Shown here one piece after another: positions 59,950 through 64,000 of a stretch of DNA of 64,000 nucleotides. Under the pieces are notes generated by a model, which searched no databases, was not told the origin of the DNA, and saw only the letters and a list, made by a program, of their open reading frames with translations. The number at the start of each line of letters is the position of its first letter. The first letter of the stretch is position 1. The position numbers were made by a program, and so were the translations under genes. Origin of the DNA: Polaromonas sp. (GTDB lineage: Bacteria; Pseudomonadota; Gammaproteobacteria; Burkholderiales; Burkholderiaceae_C); assembly GCA_028291985.1 (NCBI GenBank), contig JAQGNE010000013.1, positions 40,456-104,455 on the forward strand, written 5' to 3'.

Positions 59950-61452
59950 TTAGCTGCCGCTGCCGCTGCCGCTGCCGCTGCCGGCCTGCCAGCCGCCGCC
60001 TAGCGCCTGGATGAGCGCTACTGCCGTGGTCTGGCGGTCCGCCATGGCTTGCACCAGGGCGCGGCGCGCATTCAGCGCCGTGGTTTGCGCGGCGATGACT
60101 TCCGTGAAAGAAATCTGCCCGCTGCGGTACCGGTTGAGGGTCTGCTGCTCGACTTGATCAGCGGCCGTTGAGGCCTGCTGGCGCAGCTGTTGCTGCCTTA
60201 GCAGCACGCGGGTGGCGGCCAACTGGTCTTCGACATCCTGAAACGCGGCGAGCACAGTTTGCCGGTAAGCCGCCACCGCCTGCTTTTGCGCGGCCTGTGC
60301 GCGGTCCACCCGGGCACCGGTGGCGCCTGCATTGAACAGGGTCTGCGCTGCTGAAAGCCCCAGCGACCACAGCGTGCTGGACGCACTGAACAGGTTGGAC
60401 AGCTGGCTCGCACCCAGCCCGTAGGAGGCGCTGAGTGACACGCTGGGGTAATAGGCGCTCTGCGCAATGCCGATCTGCTCGTTTGCAGCGGCCACACGGC
60501 GCTCGGCGGCGGCAATATCTGGCCTGCGCTGCAGCAGGATGGATGGCACGCCGGTGGGTACATCGGGCAGAACCGGCTTCCAGCTGCGCGGCGGCAGCGC
60601 TGCAAGAGTGAAATTGCCCGGTGCCTGCCCCACAAGCACGGCAATGGCATGCTCCAGCTGGGCGCGCTGGCGTGCCAGGCCGGCTTCTTCAGCCTGTGCG
60701 CTGGCCAGCTGGCTTTGTGCCTGCAGCACATCGGTTTTGGCGACGATGCCGGCCTCGTAGCGGTTGCTGGCTATTTGCAGCGTGCGCTGGTAGCCCTCCA
60801 GGGTTTCGCCCAGCAGCACGTGCTGCGCATCCACTTGGCGCAGCGCGATGTAGTTGATGGCGAGTTCGCCCTGTGCAGAGAGCCGGGCCGAGGCCAGGTC
60901 TGCGGCGCTGGCCGACGCACTGGCGCTCGCGCTGTCCACCGTACGGCCAAGCCGGCCCCACACATCGGGCTCCCAGCTGCCACCCACCCCCACCTGATAG
61001 CTGCTCCGGATGCGGCTGCCGCCGCCCGTGGCAACGCCGTTGGCATTGATGCTGGTAACGCCAGTGGAGCTGGCCGAGCGGCTGCCTCCGCCATCCAGTG
61101 TCACCGCCGGAAAGATCGAGGCTCGCTGTTCCCGCACGATGGCGCGCGCCTGCGCGTACGCAGCCACAGCCTGTGCAACATTCTGGTTGGACACCGCCAG
61201 CTGTTCTGCCAGCGCGTTGAGCACCGGGTCTTCAAACAACTGCCACCAGGGGCCACGCTCCAGCATGTCTGCCGGGGCTGCCGCCACCCAGCCTTCCGCC
61301 TGCTTGTAGGCAAGTACATCTGGCATGGCGGGGCGCTGGTAGGTGGGGCCGACCGCGCACCCGGCGACAAGCAGCACCGCGCAGGCAAGCTTGATGGCGA
61401 AGGCGCCTCGGCTGCGCAGGGCTGGCATGCGGCGGCTTGATGGTGTTGACAT
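59950..61452 (-). CDS. Outer-membrane efflux protein (OprM/NodT family)
   Basis: 500-residue lipoprotein with a TolC-like trimeric channel. The start at 61452 gives a signal peptide with lipobox LVAGC, followed by AVGPTYQRPAMP typical of the family. Both TolC repeats are visible: around PWWQLFEDPVLNALAEQLAVSNQNV and VLLQRRPDIAAAERRVAAANEQIGIAQSAYYP (the hallmark RPDI..AE.QI segment). The C-terminus ends in a run of Gly-Ser pairs encoded by a tandem GCTGCC hexamer, not a normal family end. It starts 4 bp after the RND gene stop and so works with that pump. Confidence 0.94.
   Translation of the reverse strand: MSTPSSRRMPALRSRGAFAIKLACAVLLVAGCAVGPTYQRPAMPDVLAYKQAEGWVAAAPADMLERGPWWQLFEDPVLNALAEQLAVSNQNVAQAVAAYAQARAIVREQRASIFPAVTLDGGGSRSASSTGVTSINANGVATGGGSRIRSSYQVGVGGSWEPDVWGRLGRTVDSASASASASAADLASARLSAQGELAINYIALRQVDAQHVLLGETLEGYQRTLQIASNRYEAGIVAKTDVLQAQSQLASAQAEEAGLARQRAQLEHAIAVLVGQAPGNFTLAALPPRSWKPVLPDVPTGVPSILLQRRPDIAAAERRVAAANEQIGIAQSAYYPSVSLSASYGLGASQLSNLFSASSTLWSLGLSAAQTLFNAGATGARVDRAQAAQKQAVAAYRQTVLAAFQDVEDQLAATRVLLRQQQLRQQASTAADQVEQQTLNRYRSGQISFTEVIAAQTTALNARRALVQAMADRQTTAVALIQALGGGWQAGSGSGSGSGS
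59951..59982. repeat. Tandem hexanucleotide repeat at the 3' end of the outer-membrane gene
   Basis: About five copies of GCTGCC (plus strand). On the coding strand it encodes alternating Gly and Ser as the last residues. Hexamer gain or loss would stay in frame, so length may vary between strains. Confidence 0.8.
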
Positions 61453-61456
61453 GGTG

Positions 61457-64000
61457 TTAGCTCGTCGTGGTCTGGCTATGCGGCTGAGAAGGCGGATAAG
61501 GCAGCGCAGGGGCCGGACTTGCAGGCCTGGCGCGCTGACGAAGGCGGTCCAGCAGGACATACACCACCGGGGTGGTCAGCAGCGTCAACAGCTGGCTTGC
61601 GATCAAGCCGCCGATGATGGTGATGCCCAGTGGGCGGCGCAGCTCGGCTCCGTCGCCAAAACCGATGGCCAGTGGCAAGGCCCCGAGCATGGCGGCCAGA
61701 GTGGTCATCAAAATCGGCCGAAAACGCAGCAGGCACGCTTCGCGCACAGCCTCGGTTGCCGGGAGTCCGCGCGAGCGCTCGGCCTCGATGGCGAAGTCGA
61801 TGATCAGGATCGCGTTCTTCTTGACGATGCCAATCAGCAGAAAAACACCGATCAGCGCGATGATGGAAAAGTCCAGCTTGAACAACATCAGCGATAGCAC
61901 CGCGCCGACGCCCGCCGAGGGCAAGGTAGACAGCACCGTCACAGGATGCACCAGGCTTTCATACAGGATGCCCAGCACGATGTAGATCACCACCAGTGCC
62001 GCCAGAATGAGCAGCGGCTGCTCCTGCTGCGACTCTTGGGCATTGCGCGCCGTGCCCTGAAAGCTGCCACGCACGTTGTTCGGCAGGCCGATCGCCGCCT
62101 CGGCGCGTTTGACAGCGGCCTGACTGTCGGCCAGCGTGAAGCCTTCGGCCAGGTTATACGACACGGTGGTTGCCAGCTCGCCATCCTGGTGGCTGACCGA
62201 TGACGCCTTCGGGTTTTCAGAAAATCGGGCGATGGCCGTGAGCGGCACCATGGTCGTCACGGATGAACTCAGGGCGCGGCCGGTGGACGGATCACGCAGC
62301 GCGGGGTTGACGCTGCCGGTGGGGCTTGCCGCGCTTGCGCTGGAAGATGTGGCGGGCGATGGTGCGGCGCCGGCATCGGTGCTGGCGGCCGGTGTACGCG
62401 CTGGCACGTACACATCGTTGAGCGACTCGGGGCTCAGGATGTAGGGCCGCGCCACTTCCATGATCACGCGGTACTGGTTGGTCTCGCCGTAAATGGTGGC
62501 CACCTGCCGCTGGCCGAAAGTGTTGTAGAGCGCGTTGTCGACATCGCGCGAGGTAATGCCCAGGCGCGCTGCGCTGTCCTTGTCAACCGTCACCATGGTT
62601 TCGACACCGTTTTCCTGCTGGTCGGTGTCAACGTCAGTCAGCTCGGGTTGCAGCCGCAGCTGGTCCGCCAGGCGGCTTGCCCAGCGCCGCAGATCGGCGA
62701 CGTTGTCGCTTTTGAGGGTGTACTGGTAGGTGGAGTTGCTGGCCCGCCCGCCGCCGCGCAAATCCTGCACCGGATTTAGAAACAGGCTCACGCCAGTCAC
62801 TTTTGCAAGCTGCGGCCGCAGACGGGCAATGACAGCAAGTCCTTTTTCGCCACGCTCGCCGGCGGGCTTCAAGGTGATGAACATGAAGCCGCCACCCGCT
62901 CGGCCGCCACCGGTAAACCCGACCACGGTAGCCACTGCCGGGTCAGCCCGGATGATGTCAACCAATTCCTTGAGCTTGCCCTGCATGGCCTGAAAGGAAA
63001 TACTCTGGTCGGCCCGCAGGCCGCCGTTGATCTGACCGGTGTCCTGCTGCGGGAAAAAGCCTTTGGGAATCTTGACGAACAGGTAGACATTCAGGCCGAT
63101 CACCGCTGCCAGGAGCAGCATCACCAACGCCTTGCTGGCCAGCGCCCAGTCCAGGCTAACCGCATAGCTGCGGTGCATGCGGTTGAAGCCGGATTCAAAC
63201 CAGCGGTCAATGTAGGCGAAGCGGCCCTTGGGCGTGGCGTTTTCAGCGTCGTCAGCGGACTTGTTTTTGAGCAGCCAGGCGCACATCATCGGTGTGGTTG
63301 TCAGGGAAATGACCAGAGAGATCATGACCGCCGCCGACAGCGTGACCGCAAACTCACGGAACAGGCGGCCGGTTTGCCCGCCCATGAACAGCAGCGGTAT
63401 GAACACCGCCACCAGTGAGACGCTGATGGACAACACGGTAAAGCCAACCTCGCGCGCGCCCAGCAGCGCGGCCTTGAAGCGGTCCATGCCGTCTTCGATA
63501 TGCCGCGCCGTATTTTCCAGTACCACGATGGCGTCATCCACCACAAAACCGGTCGCAACCGTGAGCGCCATCAGGCTCAAGTTGTTGAGGCTGAAGCCCA
63601 GAAAATACATCACGCCAAAGGTGCCCAGCAGCGACACCACAGTAGCAACCGCCGGTATGACCGTGGCGCGCGCACTGCGCAGAAAGGCACTGACAACCAG
63701 GACGACGAGTGCAATTGAAATCAGCAGCGTGATCTCGACCTCATGCAGCGATGCACGTATGGAATAGGTACGGTCTGACGCCACCGAAAGCCGCACATCG
63801 GAGGGCAGTTGCGCCTGCAACTCGGGCAGCAGCGCCCGCACGCCGTCAACCGTCTGGATGACATTGGCGCCCGGCTGCGGCGTGACCAGCACAATGACCG
63901 CCGGCTCGCCATTGAAGAGCCCCAGCGTGTTGACGTTCTCGACCCCGTCGACCACCTGCGCCACGTCCGACAACCGGATCGCCGCGCCGTCGCGCCAGGC
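61457..64000 (-). CDS. RND efflux permease, HAE1 type (5' end outside window)
   Basis: 847 residues are visible and the frame stays open to the window edge, so the N-terminal part (first transmembrane helix and early periplasmic region) lies beyond 64000. It is a proton-driven inner-membrane exporter. Visible features: TVIPAVATVVSLLGTF and FVVDDAIVVLENTARHIEDG (the helix 4 region with adjacent Asp residues that carry protons), PLLFMGGQTGRLFREFAVTLSAA, GFFPQQDTGQINGGLRADQ, and the C-terminal helices with RPILMTTLAAMLGALPLAIGFG. The segment around 62320-62400 encodes a Pro/Ala/Ser-rich insert in the periplasmic domain that is not family-typical. It is followed 4 bp later by its outer-membrane partner. 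Confidence 0.94.
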   Translation of the reverse strand, partial: AWRDGAAIRLSDVAQVVDGVENVNTLGLFNGEPAVIVLVTPQPGANVIQTVDGVRALLPELQAQLPSDVRLSVASDRTYSIRASLHEVEITLLISIALVVLVVSAFLRSARATVIPAVATVVSLLGTFGVMYFLGFSLNNLSLMALTVATGFVVDDAIVVLENTARHIEDGMDRFKAALLGAREVGFTVLSISVSLVAVFIPLLFMGGQTGRLFREFAVTLSAAVMISLVISLTTTPMMCAWLLKNKSADDAENATPKGRFAYIDRWFESGFNRMHRSYAVSLDWALASKALVMLLLAAVIGLNVYLFVKIPKGFFPQQDTGQINGGLRADQSISFQAMQGKLKELVDIIRADPAVATVVGFTGGGRAGGGFMFITLKPAGERGEKGLAVIARLRPQLAKVTGVSLFLNPVQDLRGGGRASNSTYQYTLKSDNVADLRRWASRLADQLRLQPELTDVDTDQQENGVETMVTVDKDSAARLGITSRDVDNALYNTFGQRQVATIYGETNQYRVIMEVARPYILSPESLNDVYVPARTPAASTDAGAAPSPATSSSASAASPTGSVNPALRDPSTGRALSSSVTTMVPLTAIARFSENPKASSVSHQDGELATTVSYNLAEGFTLADSQAAVKRAEAAIGLPNNVRGSFQGTARNAQESQQEQPLLILAALVVIYIVLGILYESLVHPVTVLSTLPSAGVGAVLSLMLFKLDFSIIALIGVFLLIGIVKKNAILIIDFAIEAERSRGLPATEAVREACLLRFRPILMTTLAAMLGALPLAIGFGDGAELRRPLGITIIGGLIASQLLTLLTTPVVYVLLDRLRQRARPASPAPALPYPPSQPHSQTTTS

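Noticed and set aside
59951..59982. CRISPR-like array from the GCTGCC tandem units
   Set aside because: Six-base units without spacers are a microsatellite. No CRISPR repeats or cas1/cas2 genes are in the window, so the Cas4-like nuclease domain is not CRISPR-linked here.
1..64000. tRNA, rRNA, prophage or insertion sequences
   Set aside because: No tRNA-like cloverleaf, rRNA segment, integrase or transposase was recognised; a tool-based search could still find a tRNA I missed.

Overview
The window is about 63% G+C and gene-dense, with 48 recognisable protein genes, one clear pseudogene, no RNA gene that I could find and no transposase. Protein families, gene order (urtABCDE, a Tat-exported high-potential iron-sulfur protein, Bug-type binding proteins) and a dispersed short repeat with the core ATTGGGCTAGAGGC all point to a betaproteobacterium of the Comamonadaceae (Polaromonas/Rhodoferax/Variovorax-like). 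This placement is inferred from recall, not from a database search.

Layout. 1-2.1 kb: the 3' end of an ornithine-cyclodeaminase-family gene, a HiPIP gene and dcd. 2.1-16.9 kb: guaD, queE-queD, a decayed beta-propeller lipoprotein gene, an adenine/adenosine deaminase, a nucleoside-type BMP ABC importer (ATPase, two permeases, lipoprotein), a LysR regulator and the divergent xdhA-xdhB. 17.2-21.5 kb: two tandem beta-lactamase-fold serine hydrolases, a CvpA-CAP fusion and an aldo/keto reductase. 21.7-26.7 kb: a tartrate/glycerate block (glycerate 2-kinase, SMR exporter, Bug binding protein, tartrate dehydrogenase, divergent LysR). 26.7-36.5 kb: puuD, xdhC, a lipoprotein, another Bug protein, uraH, puuE, a uraD-allC fusion, an M20 deacylase and ureD. 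37.3-43.5 kb: urtA-E urea importer. 43.9-64 kb: alcohol dehydrogenase, AI-2E/PerM permease, recQ with an acidic neighbour, an MscS-like channel, an EF-hand protein, a multi-PAS histidine kinase, a nuclease-helicase of the XPD/DinG type, a CheY-like regulator, an FKBP isomerase, a small secreted protein, and an outer-membrane factor plus RND pump.

Main biological theme. Roughly 40 kb reads as a purine-to-urea catabolic supercluster. The ABC importer takes up nucleosides or bases. Deaminases convert adenine and guanine towards hypoxanthine and xanthine. XdhAB (matured by XdhC) makes urate, and PuuD, UraH and UraD convert it to allantoin. PuuE and the AllC half of the fusion degrade allantoin to ureidoglycolate. 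Urea can also be taken up by UrtABCDE. A urease accessory gene (ureD) is present, but the urease structural genes are not in the window. The tartrate block sits in the middle of this cluster; its glycerate kinase could serve both tartrate- and glyoxylate-derived glycerate.

The most unusual sequence-level feature is a family of short dispersed repeats. They lie between genes and also, in frame, inside xdhA (two different repeat types), xdhB and puuD, adding peptide to conserved enzymes. Other points of interest are a QueD with Ser at the usual catalytic Cys position, the UraD-AllC fusion, an orphan ureD, a kinase core flanked by five PAS domains, a RecQ ending in a UvrD-like Tudor segment, and a PD-(D/E)XK-XPD helicase fusion.
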